This document shows, in pieces, positions 15,701 through 28,334 of a DNA stretch of 64,000 nucleotides. Numbering within the stretch: position 1 is the first letter of the stretch; the number at the start of each line of letters is the position of its first letter. The notes under the pieces are model-generated. The model did not search any database. It worked only from the letters and a program-made list of their open reading frames with translations, and was not told where the DNA came from. The stretch lies in contig OZ007509.1 of the NCBI GenBank assembly GCA_963931865.1, positions 9,733,625 through 9,797,624 on the forward strand. The letters run 5' to 3'. This DNA is from Axinella damicornis. Taxonomy: Eukaryota > Porifera > Demospongiae > Axinellida > Axinellidae. The translations under genes and the position numbers were made by a program.

Positions 15701-16449
15701 TAACCGCCATCGTGTATACGTACCCAGTGCTGGAGTCGGGGGATGCGCTATAAGAAGTCTTGTAGGCACTACACCTGCATGGGAAGAGTAAGCAGAGAGG
15801 GAAAATGGAAATGTTGGCCTGAATTAAAAATCGAATGCGAAACGCTTGAATATGCATAGGGAAAGGATAGACACAAGTCAACTCACACTGTCTCCAGGCT
15901 GCAATGTTCCACTCCTACGCCTCCGGAGTAGAGAATGCTCCACCGCCATCCTGTACTCCAGTAGAGAATGCTCCACCGAAATCTTGTATACCAGAAGAGA
16001 ATGCTCCACCGACATAGCGTATACGTATCCAGTGCTGGAGCTTGGGGATGCGCCATAAGAAGTCTGGTAGGCCTACAGCTGCATGGGAAGAGTAAGTAGA
16101 GGACAATGTGAAGTGTTTCCATGAATTAAAAATCGAATGCGAAACGCATTGAATATGCATAGGGAAAGGATAGCCACATGTCAACTCACACTGTCTCCAT
16201 GCTACGATGTTCCACTCCTACGTCTCCGGAGTAGAGAATGCTTCACCGCCATCCTGTATTCCAGTAGAGAATGCTCCACCGCAATCCTGTATACCAGAAG
16301 AGAATGCTCCACCGACATCGCGTATACGTACCCAGTGCTGGAGCCGGGGGATGCGCCATAAGAAGTCTGGTAGACACTACAGCTGCATGGGAAGAGTAAG
16401 TAGAGAAGGACAATGTGAAATGTTGGCCTGAATTAAAAATGGAATGCGA

Positions 16450-19142
16450 AACGCATTGAATATGCATAGGGAAAGGATAGCCACACGTTAACTCACACTG
16501 TCTCCAGGCTATGATGTTCCACTCCTACGTCTCCGGAGTAGAGAATGCTCCACCGCCATCCTGTATACCAGTAGAGAAAGCTCCACCGCCATTCTGTATA
16601 CCAGAAGAGAATGCTCCACCGACATCGCGTATACGTACCCAGTGCTGGAACCGGGGGATGCGCCATAAGAAGTCTGGTAGGCACTACAGCTGCATGGGAA
16701 GAGTAAGTAGAGAAGGACAATGTTGGCCTGAATTACAAATGCAATGCGAAACGCATTGAATATGCATATGGAAAGGATAGCCATATGTCAACTCACACTG
16801 TCTCCAGGCTACGAAGTTCCACTCCTATGTCCCCGGAGTAGAGAATGCTCCACCGCCATCCTGTATACCAGTAGAGAATGCTCAACCGCCATACTCTATA
16901 CCAGAAGAGAATACTCCACCGCCATCATGTATACGTACCCAGTGCTGGAGCCGGGGAATGCCCTATAAGAAGTCTTGTAGGCACTACAGCTGCATTGGAA
17001 GAGTAAGTAGAGAAGGACAATGTGAAATGTTGGCCTGAATTAAAAATGGAATGCGGAATATGCATAGGGAAAGGATAGCCACATGTCAACTCACACTGTC
17101 TCCAGGCTACGATGTTCCACTCCTACGTCTCCGGAGTAGAGAATGCTCCACCGCCATGCTGTATACCAGTAGAGAAAGCTCCACCGCCATCCTGTATACC
17201 ATAAAAGAATACTCCACCGCCATCGTGTATACATACCCAGTGCTGGAGCCAGGGGATGCGGTAAAAGAAGTCTGGTAGGCACTAAATCTGCATGGGAAGA
17301 GTAAGTAGAGAAGGACAATGTTGGCCTGAATTACAAATCGAATGCGAAACGCATTGAATATGGATAGGGAAAGGATAGCCACATGTCAAGTCACACTGTC
17401 TCCATTCCACTCCTACGTCTCCGGAGTAAAGAATTCTCCACCGTCATCCTGTATACTAGTAGAGAATGCTCCACCGCCATCCTGTATACCAGAAGAGAAT
17501 GCTCCACCGCCATCGTGTATACGTACCCAGTGCTGGAGCCGGGGGATGCGCTATAAGAAGTCTGGTAGGCACTACAGCTGCATGGGAAGAGTAAGTAGAG
17601 AACGACAATGTGAAGTGTTGCCATGAATTAAAAATCGAATGCGAAACGCATTGAATATGCATAGGGAAAAGATAGCCACATGTCAACTCACACTGTCTCC
17701 AGGCTACGATGTTCCACTCCTACGTCATCGGAGTAGAGAATGCTACACCGCCATCCTGTATTCCAGTAGAGAATGCTCCACCGCAATCCAGTATACCAGA
17801 AGAGAATGCTCCACCGACATCGCGTATACGTACCCAGTACTGGAGCCGGGGGATGCGCCATAAGTAGTCTGGTAGACACTACAGCTGCATGGGAAGAGTA
17901 AGTAGAGAAGGACAATGTGAAATGTTGGCCTGAATTAAAAATGGAATGCGAAACGCTTTGAATATGCATAGGGAAAGGATAGCCACACGTTAACTCACAC
18001 TGTCTCCAGGCTATGATGTTCCACTCCTACGTCTCCGGAGTAGAGAATGCTCCACCGCCATCCTGTATACCAGTAGAGAAAGCTCCACCGCCATTCTGTA
18101 TACCAGAAGAGAATGCTCCACCGACATCGCGCATACGTACCCAGTGCTGGAACCGGGGGATGCGCCATAAGAAGTCTGGTAGGCACTACAGCTGCATGGG
18201 AAGAGTAAGTAGAGAAGGACAATGTTGGCCTGAATTAAAAATGCAATGCGAAACGCATTGAATATGCATATGGAAAGGATAGCCACATGTAAACTCACAC
18301 TGTCTCCAGGCTACGAAGTTCCACTCCTATGTCCCCGGAGTAGAGAATGCTCCACCGTCATCCTGTATACCAGTAGAGAATGCTCAACCGCCATCCTCTA
18401 TACCAAAAGAGAATACTCCACCGCCATCGTGTATACGTACCCAGTGCTGGAGCCGGGGAATGCGCTATAAGAAGTCTTCTCGGCACTACAGCTGCATTGG
18501 AAGAGTAAGTAGAGAAGGACAATGTGAAATGTTGGCCTGAATTAAAAATGGAATGCGGAATATGCATAGGGAAAGGATAGCCACATGTCAACTCACACTG
18601 TCTCCAGGCTACGATGTTCCACTCCTACGTCTCCGGAGTAGAGAATGCTCCACCGCCATGCTGTATACCAGTAGAGAATGCTCCACCGCCATCCTGTATA
18701 CCATAAAAGAATACTCCACCGCCATCGTGTATACATACCCAGTGCTGGAGCCAGGGGATGCGGTAAAAGAAGTCTGGTAGGCACTAAATCTGCATGGGAA
18801 GAGTAAGTAGAGAAGGACAATGTTGGCCTGAATTAAAAATCGAATGCGAAACGCATTGAATATGGATAGGGAAAGGATAGCCACATGTCAAGTCACACTG
18901 TCTCCATTCCACTCCTACGTCTCCGGAGTAGAGAATTCTCCACCGTCATCCTGTATACTAGTAGAGAATGCTCCACCGCCATCCTGTATACCAGAAGAGA
19001 ATGCTCCACCGCCATCGTGTATACGTACCCAGTGCTGGAGCCGGGGGATGCGCTATAAGAAGTCTGGTAGGCACTACAGCTGCATGGGAAGAGTAAGTAG
19101 AGAACGACAATGTGAAGTGTTTCCATGAATTAAAAATCGAAT
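16450..19142 (+). repeat. Second higher-order satellite duplication (1,502-bp offset)
   Basis: Monomers at about 16.45-17.64 kb recur at about 17.95-19.14 kb with an offset of 1,502 bp (16493 to 17995, 16744 to 18246, 17091 to 18593, 17342 to 18844). Identity is lower than in the 2,516-bp pair but the variant order is the same. A further related monomer pair occurs near 19.19-19.5 kb and 21.3-21.8 kb. Confidence 0.8.
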
Positions 19143-22100
19143 GCGAAACGCATTGAATATGCATAGGGAAAGGATAGCCACATGTCAACTCACACTGTCT
19201 CCAGGCTACGATGTTCCACTCCTACGTCTCCGGAGTAGAGAATGCTCCACCGCCATGCTGTATACCAGTAGAGAATGCTCCACCGCCATCCTGTATACCA
19301 TAAAAGAATACTCCACCGCCATCGTGTATACATACCCAGTGCTGGAGCCAGGGGAAGCGGTAAAAGAAGTCTGGTAGGCACTAAATCTGCATGGGAAGAG
19401 TAAGTAGAGAAGGACAATGTTGGCCTGAATTAAAAATCGAATGCGAAACGCATTGAATATGGATAGGGAAAGGATAGCCACATGTCAAGTCACACTGTCT
19501 CCATTCCACTCCTACGTCTCCGGAGTAGAGAATTCTCCACCGTCATCCTGTATACTAGTAGAGAATGCTCCACCTCAATCCTGTATACCAGAAGAGAATG
19601 CTCCACCGACATCGCGTATACGTATCCAGTGCTGGAGCTTGGGAATGCGCCATAAGAAGTCTGGTAGGCCTACAGCTGCATGGGAAGAGTAAGTAGAGAA
19701 GGACAATGTGAAGTGTTGCCATGAATTAAAAATCGAATGCGAAACGCATTGAATATGCATAGTGAAAGGATAGCCACATGTCAACTCACACTGTCTCCAT
19801 GCTACGATGTTCCACTCCTACGTCTCCGGAGTAGAGAATGCTCCACCGCCATCCTGTATTCCAGTAGAGAATGCTCCACCGCAATCCTGTATACCAGAAG
19901 AGAATGCTCCACCGACATCGCGTATACGTACCCAGTGCTGGAGCCGGGGGATGCGCCATAGGAAGTCTGGTAGGCACTACAGCTGCATGGGAAGTGTAAG
20001 TAGAGAAGGACAATGTGAAATGTTGGCCTGAATTAAAAATGGAATGCGAAACGCATTGAATATGCATAGGGAAAGGATAGCCACACGTCAACTCACACTG
20101 TCTCCAGGCTATGATGTTCCACTCCTACGTCTCCGGAGTAGAGAATGCTCCACCGCCATCCTGTATACCAGTAGAGAATGCTCCACCCCCATTCTGTATA
20201 CCAGAAGAGAATGCTCCACCGCCATCGTGTATACGTACCCAGTGCTGGAGTCGGGGGATGCGCTATAAGAAGTCTGGTAGGCACTACACCTGCATGGGAA
20301 GAGTAAGCAGAAAGGGACAATGTGAAATGTTGGCCTGAATTATAAATTGAATGCGAAACGCTTGAATATGCATAGAGAAAGGATAGCCACATGTCAACTC
20401 ACACTGTCTCCAAGCTACGATGTTCCACTCCTACGTCTCCGGAGTAGAGAATGCTCCACCGCCATCCTGTATTCAAGTAGAGAATGCTCCACCGCAATCC
20501 TGTATACCAGAAGAGAATGCTCCACCGACATCGCGTATACGTACCCAGTGCTGGAACCGGGGGATACGCCATAAGAAGTCTGGTAGGCACTACAGCTGCA
20601 TGGGAAGAGTAAGTAGTCTAAGAGAAGGACAATGTTGGCCTGAATTAAAAATGCAATGCGAAACGCATTGAATATGCATATGGAAAGGATAGCCACATGT
20701 CAACTCACACTGTCTCCAGGCTACGAAGTTCCACTCCTATGTCCCCGGAGTAGAGAATGCTCCACCGCCATCCTGTATACCAGTAGAGAATGCTCAACCG
20801 CCATCCTCTATACCAGAAGAGAATACTCCACCGCCATCGTATATAGGTACCCAGTGCTGGAGCCGGGGGATGCGCTATAAGAAGTCTTGTAGGCACTACA
20901 GCTGCATTGGAAGAGTAAGTAGAGAAGGACAATGTGAAATGTTGGCCTGAATTAAAAATGAAATGCGGAATATGCATAGGGAAAGGATAGCCACATGTCA
21001 ACTCACACTGTCTCCAGGCTTCGATGTTCCACTCCTACGTCTCCGGAGTAGAAAATGCTCCTCCACCATCCTGTTTACCAGTAGAGAATGCTCCACCGCA
21101 ATCCTGTATACCAGAAGAGAATGCTCCACCGCCATCGTGTATACGTACCGAGTGGTGGAGCCGGAGGATGCGCTATAAGAAGTCTGATAGGCACTACAGG
21201 TGCATGGGAAGAGTAAGTAGAGAAGGACAATGTGAAATGTTGGCATGAATTAAAAATGGAATTCGAAACCCATTGAATATGCATAGGGAAAGGATAGCCA
21301 CATGTCAACTCACACTGTCTCCAGGCTACGATGTTCCACTCCTACGTCTCCGGAGTAGAGAATGCTCCACCGCCATGCTGTATACCAGTAGAGAATGCTC
21401 CACCGCCATCCTGTATACCATAAAAGAATACTCCACCGCCATCGTGTATACATACCCAGTGCTGGAGCCAGGGGATGCGGTAAAAGAAGTCTGGTAGGAA
21501 CTAAATCTGCATGGGAAGAGTAAGTAGAGAAGGACAATGTTGGCCTGAATTAAAAATCGAATGCGAAACGCATTGAATATGGATAGGGAAAGGATAGCCA
21601 CATGTCAAGTCACACTGTCTCCATTCCACTCCTACGTCTCCGGAGTAGAGAATGCTCCACCGTCATCCTGTATACTAGTAGAGAATGCTCCACCGCCATC
21701 CTGTATACCAGAAGAGAATGCTCCACCGCCATTGTGTATACGTACCCAGTGCTGGAGCCGGGGGATGCGCTATAAGAAGTCTGGTAGGCACTACAGCTGC
21801 ATGGGAAGAGTAAGTAGAGAACGACAATGTGAATTGTTGCCATGAATTAAAAATCGAATGCGAAACGCATTGAATATGCATAGGGAAAGGATAGCCACAT
21901 GTCAACTCACACTGTCTCCAGGCTACGATGTTCCACTCCTACGTCATCGGAGTAGAGAATGCTCCACCGCCATCCTGTATGCCAGTAGAGAATGCTCCAC
22001 CGCCATCCTGTTTACCAGAAGAGAATACTTCACCGCCATCGTGTGTACGTACCCAGTGCTGGAGTCAGGGGATGCGCTATAAGAAGTCTGGTAGGCACTA

Positions 22101-23794
22101 CAGCTGCATGGGAAGAGTAAGCAGAGAGGGACAATGTGAAATGTTGGCCTGAATTAAAAATCGATTGCGAAAAGCTTGAATGTGCATAGGGAAAGGATAG
22201 CCACATGTCAACTCACAATGTCACCAGGCTACGATGTTCGACTCCTACGTCTCCGGAGTAGAGAATGCTCCACCGCCATCCTGTATTCCAGTAGAGAATG
22301 CACCACCGAAATCCTGTATACCAGAAGAGAATGCTCCACCGACATCGCGTATACATACCCAGTGCTGGAGCCGGGGGATGCGCCATAAGAAGTCTGGTAG
22401 GCACTACAACTGTATGGGAAGAGTAAGTAGAGAAGGACAATGTTGGCCAGAATTAAAAATGGAATGCGAAACGCATTGAATATCCATATGGAAAGGATAG
22501 TCACATGTCAACTCACACTGCCTCCAGGTTACGAAGTTCCACTCCTACGTCCCCGGAGTAGAGAATGCTCCACCGCCATCCTGTATACCAGTAGAGAATG
22601 CTCCACCGCCATCATGTATACCAGAAGAGAATACTCCACCGCCATCGTGTATACGTATCCAGTGCTGGAGCTGGGGGAAGCGGTATAAGAAGTCTGGTAG
22701 GCACTACAGCTGCATGGGAAGAGTAAGTAGAGAAGGACAATGTGAAATGTTGGCCTAAATGAAAATGGAATGCGAAACGCATTGAATATGCATAGGGAAA
22801 GGATAGCCACATGTCAACTCACACTGTCTCCAGGCTACGATGTTCCACTCCAACGTCTCCGGAGTAGAGAATGCTCCACCGCCATCCTGTATACCAGTAG
22901 AGAATGCTCCACCGCCATCCTGTATACCAGAAGAGAATGCTCCACCGCCATCGTGTACACGTACCAAGTGCTGGAGCCGGGGGATGCGCTATAAGAAGTC
23001 TGGTAGGCACTACAGCTGCATGGGAAGGGTAAGAAGAGAAGGACAATGTGAAATGTTGGCCTGAATTAAAAATCGACTGCGAAACGCATTGAATATGCAT
23101 ACGGAAAGGATAGCCACATGTCAACTCACACTGTCTCCAGGCTACGATGTTCCACTCCTACGTCTACGGACTAGAGAATGCTCCACCGCCATCCTGTATA
23201 CCAGAAGAGAATGCTCCACCGCCATCGTGTATACGTACCCAATGCTGGAGCCGGGGGATGCGCTATAAGAAGTCTGGTAGGCTCTACAGCTGCATGGGAA
23301 GAGTAAGTAGAGAAGGAGAATGTGAAATGTTGGCCTGAATTAAAAATCGAATGCGAAACGCATTGAATATGCATAGGGAAAGGATAGCCACACGTCAACT
23401 CACACTGTCTCCAGGCTACGATGTTCCACTCCTACGTCTCCGGAGTAGAGAAAGCTCCACCGCCATCTTGTATACCAGTAGAGAATGCTCCACCACCATC
23501 GTGTATACATACACAGTGCTGGAGCCGGGGGATGCGCAATCAGAAGTCGGGTAGGCATTACACCTGCATGGGAAGGGTAAGTAGAGAAGGACGATGTGAA
23601 ATGTTGGCCTGAAATTAAAAAATCTGATGCGAAATGCATTGAATATGCAAAGGGAAAGGGTAGCCACATGTCAACTCACACGTCTCCAGGCTACGATCTT
23701 CAACTCCTACGTCTCCTGAGAAGAGAATGCTCCACCGCCATCTTGTATACCATTAGATAAAGCTCCACCGCCATCCTGTATGCCAGAAGAGAAT

Positions 23795-24540
23795 GCTGTG
23801 TGTGTGCTAGTGCATAAGGGAGAGAGAAAAACGGTCAAGAATGAAGCTGCAATTGAACAGTCACAGATACTGATGTTCAGAATCACTATCGTTAGAAACC
23901 TAGGGGTGTCATCAGTCACATGACACTCACATGGGATAGCTCCTTCATACAGCAGCACCATCCCAACAGAGTCCAGGCTGAGGTCCTTGTGGGTGGATAA
24001 AGCACTCAGTGTTGATGAAGAAACAAACACATGTGGCTGGGGTGAGGTGTGTGTGTGTGCTTGTGCATAAGAGAGAGACGGAAGAGGTCAAAAATGAATC
24101 TGTAACTGAACAGTCATAGTACTGGGGGGTAGAATTACTATCGTTAGAAAGCAAGGGGTGTCATCAATCACATGACACTCAAACGGGCTAGCTCCTTCAT
24201 CCAGCAGCACCATCCTGACAGAGTCCAGGTTGAAGTTCTTGTGGGCTCTCAGCGTTGATGCAGAAACAACCACATGTGGCTGGAGTAAGGTGTGTGGGTG
24301 TGCTTGTGCATAAGGGAGAGAGAAAAGAGGTCAAAAATGAGTCTGCAAAACAACAGTCACAGGTACTGGTGTGCAGAATTAGTGTCGTTTGGAAGCTAGG
24401 GGTGTCGTCAATCACATGACACTCACATGGGTTAGCCCCTTCATCCAGCAGCACCATCCTAACAGAGTCCAGTGTTGATGACAAAGAGAGCACATGTGGC
24501 TGGGGTGAGGTGTGTGTGTGTGTGTGTGTGTGCTTGCGTA
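23795..24540. repeat. Degenerate ~245-bp tandem repeat with (GT)n
   Basis: About three diverged units start near 23.80, 24.05 and 24.29 kb. Each has a GTGTGTG run, a TGCATAAG(G)GAGAGA block, a CACATGACACTCA block, a TCCAGCAGCACCATCC block and a CACATGTGGCTGG block. The last unit ends in a longer (GT)n at about 24512. No gene is visible. Confidence 0.85.
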
Positions 24541-25400
24541 TTACATACAGAGGAGGTAAAATATGAATGTGTAACTGAAGAGGCACAGGTACTGGTGGGC
24601 ATAAATATCTTTGTTGGAAAGCTAGGGAGCTACAAGTGCAACCAGATAGTGAGGCAGATAGAGTCAGGAAGTAGAAGGTGGAACCATGGATATTGTGTAC
24701 CTAGGGAGGTGCCTCCAGTGGGAATTCACACAGCCATGGTGATACGGAGTGGATCAAACCCTTGTTGAGCTGCAACAGATTCTCAATACAGACGTGTGCA
24801 TGTGAATGTGTGCGTGCGAGTGCATGTGAGTGTGTGTGATGCAGTGAACTATGTACCGTACACTGAAAATTACCTCTGGAAATAGGTAGAGCCAGTTAGC
24901 ATAGAACCAGGTAGAGAAAGGTTGAGCCATCCTTGTTAAGCCTCATGGGGAGAGCTATGGTAGAGAGCTAGGTATTCAGCCAGGCAGTGAGCAATGTAAA
25001 CATGGAAGAGAGCAGGTAGAGTCCAGGAAGGCACCTCCATGCAGTATTGGGAAATCCGAGTCACACGGCCATGGTGATACTAAGTGGATCAAACCCTTGT
25101 AGAGCTGCAACAGATTCTGTTAAATGCAATACTGACATGTGCATGACGTATGTGTGTGCGTGATTAGCTGTGTGAAGTATGTATATACCGAATGAGAGAC
25201 AGGTTGTGAGCCAGGTAGGGTCAGCAGCCAGGCCATCAAATGGTCGGAAGGCACCTTGCTGCAAGTAGGGCATTTGGGAAGCCTAGCATGTCCACTCTCC
25301 TGGCACAAATCCACCATCGTACCGTGCGGAGCTGGTCGGGAGTATAGCCATGCCCTCGCGATAACAAAATGCTTTACCACTGAACGGCTGAGTAGTAGAT
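24541..25400. repeat. Anonymous DNA with a short duplicated segment
   Basis: A segment containing GCCATGGTGATAC followed by GTGGATCAAACCCTTG occurs near 24733 and again near 25068, about 335 bp apart, each followed by a GT-rich stretch. No coding similarity was recognised. A 161-codon minus-strand ORF over 25120-25605 has no motif I know and runs into low-complexity sequence, so I do not call it. Confidence 0.6.
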
Positions 25401-26885
25401 GGGGGAACAGTGAGTGGTGAGAGGAGACCGATGAAGTGGCACAGCTAGACAGGAACGTTGGTGTAGAGTATAGAGAACTGACTTTGTGGAGAATAACTCG
25501 ACGTCCACGAGGACGGATCGTCGCGCAATGGCTTGCTACTGGCACGGCAGTTGAAGAGCGCCTTGTATCTGAAGTTCTCTTAGAGCCGTCTCCTTGCGCG
25601 CTCAAGTGTTCATTCCCTAGTCAGCAGAAATGAGAAAACCTGTGATGCTGAAGCAGCCCATCAAAAGAATTCCAAAAATCCCGCCAAAACAATTACAGCC
25701 ACAATCATTGACCAATCAAAATGCGGATGGTACCGGGCTTGCCCGGGAAGTCTACAGATTTCCTGTGCAAGCGCGCGTGATTATCAGAGTGTATTGCAGA
25801 ACTCAATGTCCATGTGTGAAAGTACCGTAGTGAGACCCCATTACCACCTCCATAATGGTGGTAATGGCCGGGGTAACTTCCATGCCAGCAGCTATAACTC
25901 GAGTAGCTACTGTTTTGATGAAGTACGTATACAGTGATGGACCTTCAATAATACTAATTAGCAGAAATTAGAGAATACATCCTTGGTAACAGTATAGCTA
26001 TTTGTACAGTGAGATCAAAAGCATTTGGGTACAAAGTGCATCTTACAAGTTCAACAAGAGAACTGAGACAGTACAGAGTCAACAAACACAACTTAAACAA
26101 TAGCAAATCTGTAGCTCAGGATAGCTCAACCGATCAGGGTGGGTGCGTGCACGCAATCGAGAAGGGTGCAGGATGGGAAAACACATTAGTGCTCCTGTAG
26201 AGTGGACAACGCTATAATTCAAATTGAAGCGCACTTCGTATTCAATATTAAACACATCTCACATATCTGCTTCCTGTGGAAATAAAGGCGCATGTGGTAT
26301 GTGGTCAGTTATGAATGCTTTTAACCAGTCCGGTCACATCTGACATCCGTATATGGGGGGGGCAGAGTAGGTAAAAGCTTACTGGTCGTATGTCATTAAT
26401 GTACTCCCGCACCCTGAACGTCCTACTTCAGACAGAAGTTGTACAATTCCAAATCACTGCTGGCTTACCCCCTCACAGTCCTGTTCCATAACCTCACATT
26501 GGAAGCTCTTCCATGGAACTCAGTAGCCCTCATGCTCTGGGTGTGTGTGCATGTGTGTGTATGTTAATTTAATGGACATGCATCAGTGGTCTCTACTGGG
26601 CACTGTGCCCTTTGGGCTTGTAATTAATGTGGTCTGGTCAAAAAGCAAAATGTGCCCTCAGCCAGCTCTTTGCTATAGCAACTACTCATTTTAAAAGAAA
26701 CCACTATGTCGAGTGGCTAACGAGGTAACTGGAATAGCATGAATGCTAATATTAACCAGTACCCCACGACCAACGGCTTTACATCCCCTCCGAAGGATGC
26801 GGTGTGAACTGTATCAGGTGAAAACACCTTCAAAGAACACACCTACTCATTTTTAAGGGTAGAGCTGAGTCAACTCCTAGGAGAG
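25401..26885. other. Intergenic stretch, nothing recognisable
   Basis: I read both strands and found no conserved protein segment, RNA gene or bounded repeat. The part around 25480-25570 is rich in CpG. A 66-codon ORF at 25630-25830 is basic and proline-rich but unrecognised. Confidence 0.5.
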
Positions 26886-26889
26886 AAAG

Positions 26890-27065
26890 AAAATCTCTCC
26901 TATGACAATGGTGGGATTCGAACCTGCAACCTTTAGATTAGCAGTCGAATGCTTTAACCGCTAGGCCACCAGCCACCCCAACAAACTTGACTAGGCAAGG
27001 CTTCACAAGATTTCTGAACCATGCGAATCTGGATATGTTACTAGGGATGGCACATTATTATTTTG
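26890..27065 (-). repeat. tRNA-derived dispersed repeat, copy 1
   Basis: The minus strand of 26902-26979 resembles a degenerate tRNA. It has an A-box-like GTGGCCTAGCGGTTAAA, an anticodon loop CTGCTAA (GCT, serine) and a B-box GGTTCGAATCC. The T-stem and acceptor stem do not pair properly, so it is not a working tRNA. The flanks on both sides are shared with copy 2 at 27.68-27.85 kb. A tRNA-derived SINE is likely. Confidence 0.7.
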
Positions 27066-27403
27066 AAACCACTCATTTTCTATTCCTGAATTCTTCTCAT
27101 ATTATTATTCTCCTCAATTCATATGATGCAGACTTTACAGGATGACCAAAACATGTCCGGAACAAACGACACTTCTGAATCACTCATTGCACTATAACAT
27201 TACAGTAGACCCCACATAGGGAGTTTGTCAGGGCTGTACGTGGAGGCTTGGGAATGAGCCTGGGGAATGACCCAAAAATGAGGCTGGCATAGGCCAGGCA
27301 GTGAGGCTAGCCATTCTGTTGGAAGCCATCCTCAAACGCTGGTGGTACACATGCAGAATGACCACAGAAATCTTCACAACATGACCGAATGACTGCCACT
27401 CAC

Positions 27404-28265
27404 ACGTTGCTGTCAGTGAGGTTGGTGTCATTGTGATTGCCAGGTTGGAACATGACGTAAGTGAAGTGCATCTGGTGGTGCTCCTCCAGGTTGACTGAGT
27501 AGGACCGCAGTGATCCCCCCTCGCACCCGCCAGAAACGCACATTGTCCCAACCACACGACACCATCCTAGAATGTGCATGTGTGTATGGGGAGCGGGTAC
27601 ATGTAAGTCAGTCCCAGCACATCTCCTGGCTTGTCAAGTCCATGGTTCTACTGTATTGGGTTGAAACCAGCACCAGAAAATCTCCCCTATGACAATGGTG
27701 GGATTCGAACCTGCAACCTTTAGATTATCAGTTGAATGCTTTAACCGCTAGGCCACCAGCCACCCCAACAAACTTGACTAGGCAGGCTTCACAAGGTTTC
27801 TGCACCATGAGAATCTCGATATGTTACTAGGGATGGCACATTAATCTTTTGAAATCAGAAACGCACATTGTCCCAACCATCCTAGAATGTGCGTGTGTGT
27901 AGGGGGAGCGGGTACATGTAAGTCAGTCCCAGCACACCTCCAGGCTTGTCAAGCCCATGGCTCTACTGTATTGGGTTGAAACCAGCAAATTTGTGGTGTG
28001 CAGGGCCAGTGCTCACCTTCTGTCATCGAAGGCTGTGATCCTCATTCTGTCAATGCTGGCCTCTGTGTGGGCCCTCGCGAGGACACTGACCTCCCCCTTC
28101 GTGCAACCTGTGAGGTATTCCACAGGTTCTTCCCGTGGCCGTCCCTCCCTGCACCACACAGTACCCCACCAGAGTGAGAGAAGCTGGATGGCAGACGGTT
28201 ACAGTGTGTGTGGGTGTGAGTGTATGTGTGTGTGTATGTGTGTGTGGGTGTGAGTGTATGTGTGT

Positions 28266-28302
<37 letters not shown>

Positions 28303-28303
28303 T

Positions 28304-28334
<31 letters not shown>

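Larger units (their letters stand above)
1..23790. repeat. Satellite array, ~307-bp monomer with internal 33-bp subrepeats
   Basis: The same unit recurs about 77 times in one orientation, with typical start-to-start spacings of 305-307 bp (for example 11298, 11605, 11910, 12217). Inside each unit a 33-bp subrepeat beginning roughly AGAGAATGCTCCACCGCC occurs two to four times and explains most length variants. Other variants carry a 31-bp duplication (near 510, 2436, 3390, 4952, 10890) or a 21-bp insertion (near 1430, 6785, 10497). Open frames appear on both strands in every monomer because the subrepeat is poor in stop codons. These ORFs are 60-150 codons, overlap one another, and do not chain because 307 is not a multiple of 3. 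I treat them as non-genic by default, but see the findings for an exon-intron reading. The array starts before the window and ends near 23.79 kb in degenerate copies. Confidence 0.97.

Noticed and set aside
286..23669. Dozens of 60-150 codon ORFs on both strands of the satellite
   Set aside because: They repeat with each monomer, overlap in several frames, and end at the monomer scale. They are by-products of a stop-poor repeat; only the exon-intron reading is worth testing.
1..23790. CRISPR array
   Set aside because: There are no constant repeats with unique spacers. The 33-bp units are contiguous and nearly identical, and the context is a eukaryotic satellite.
25120..25605. 161-codon minus-strand ORF
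   Set aside because: It has no recognisable domain, ends in GT-repeat translation, and has no conserved neighbours.
26902..26979. Functional tRNA-Ser(GCT)
   Set aside because: The T-stem and acceptor stem do not pair, and a second diverged copy with the same flanks shows it is a repeat.
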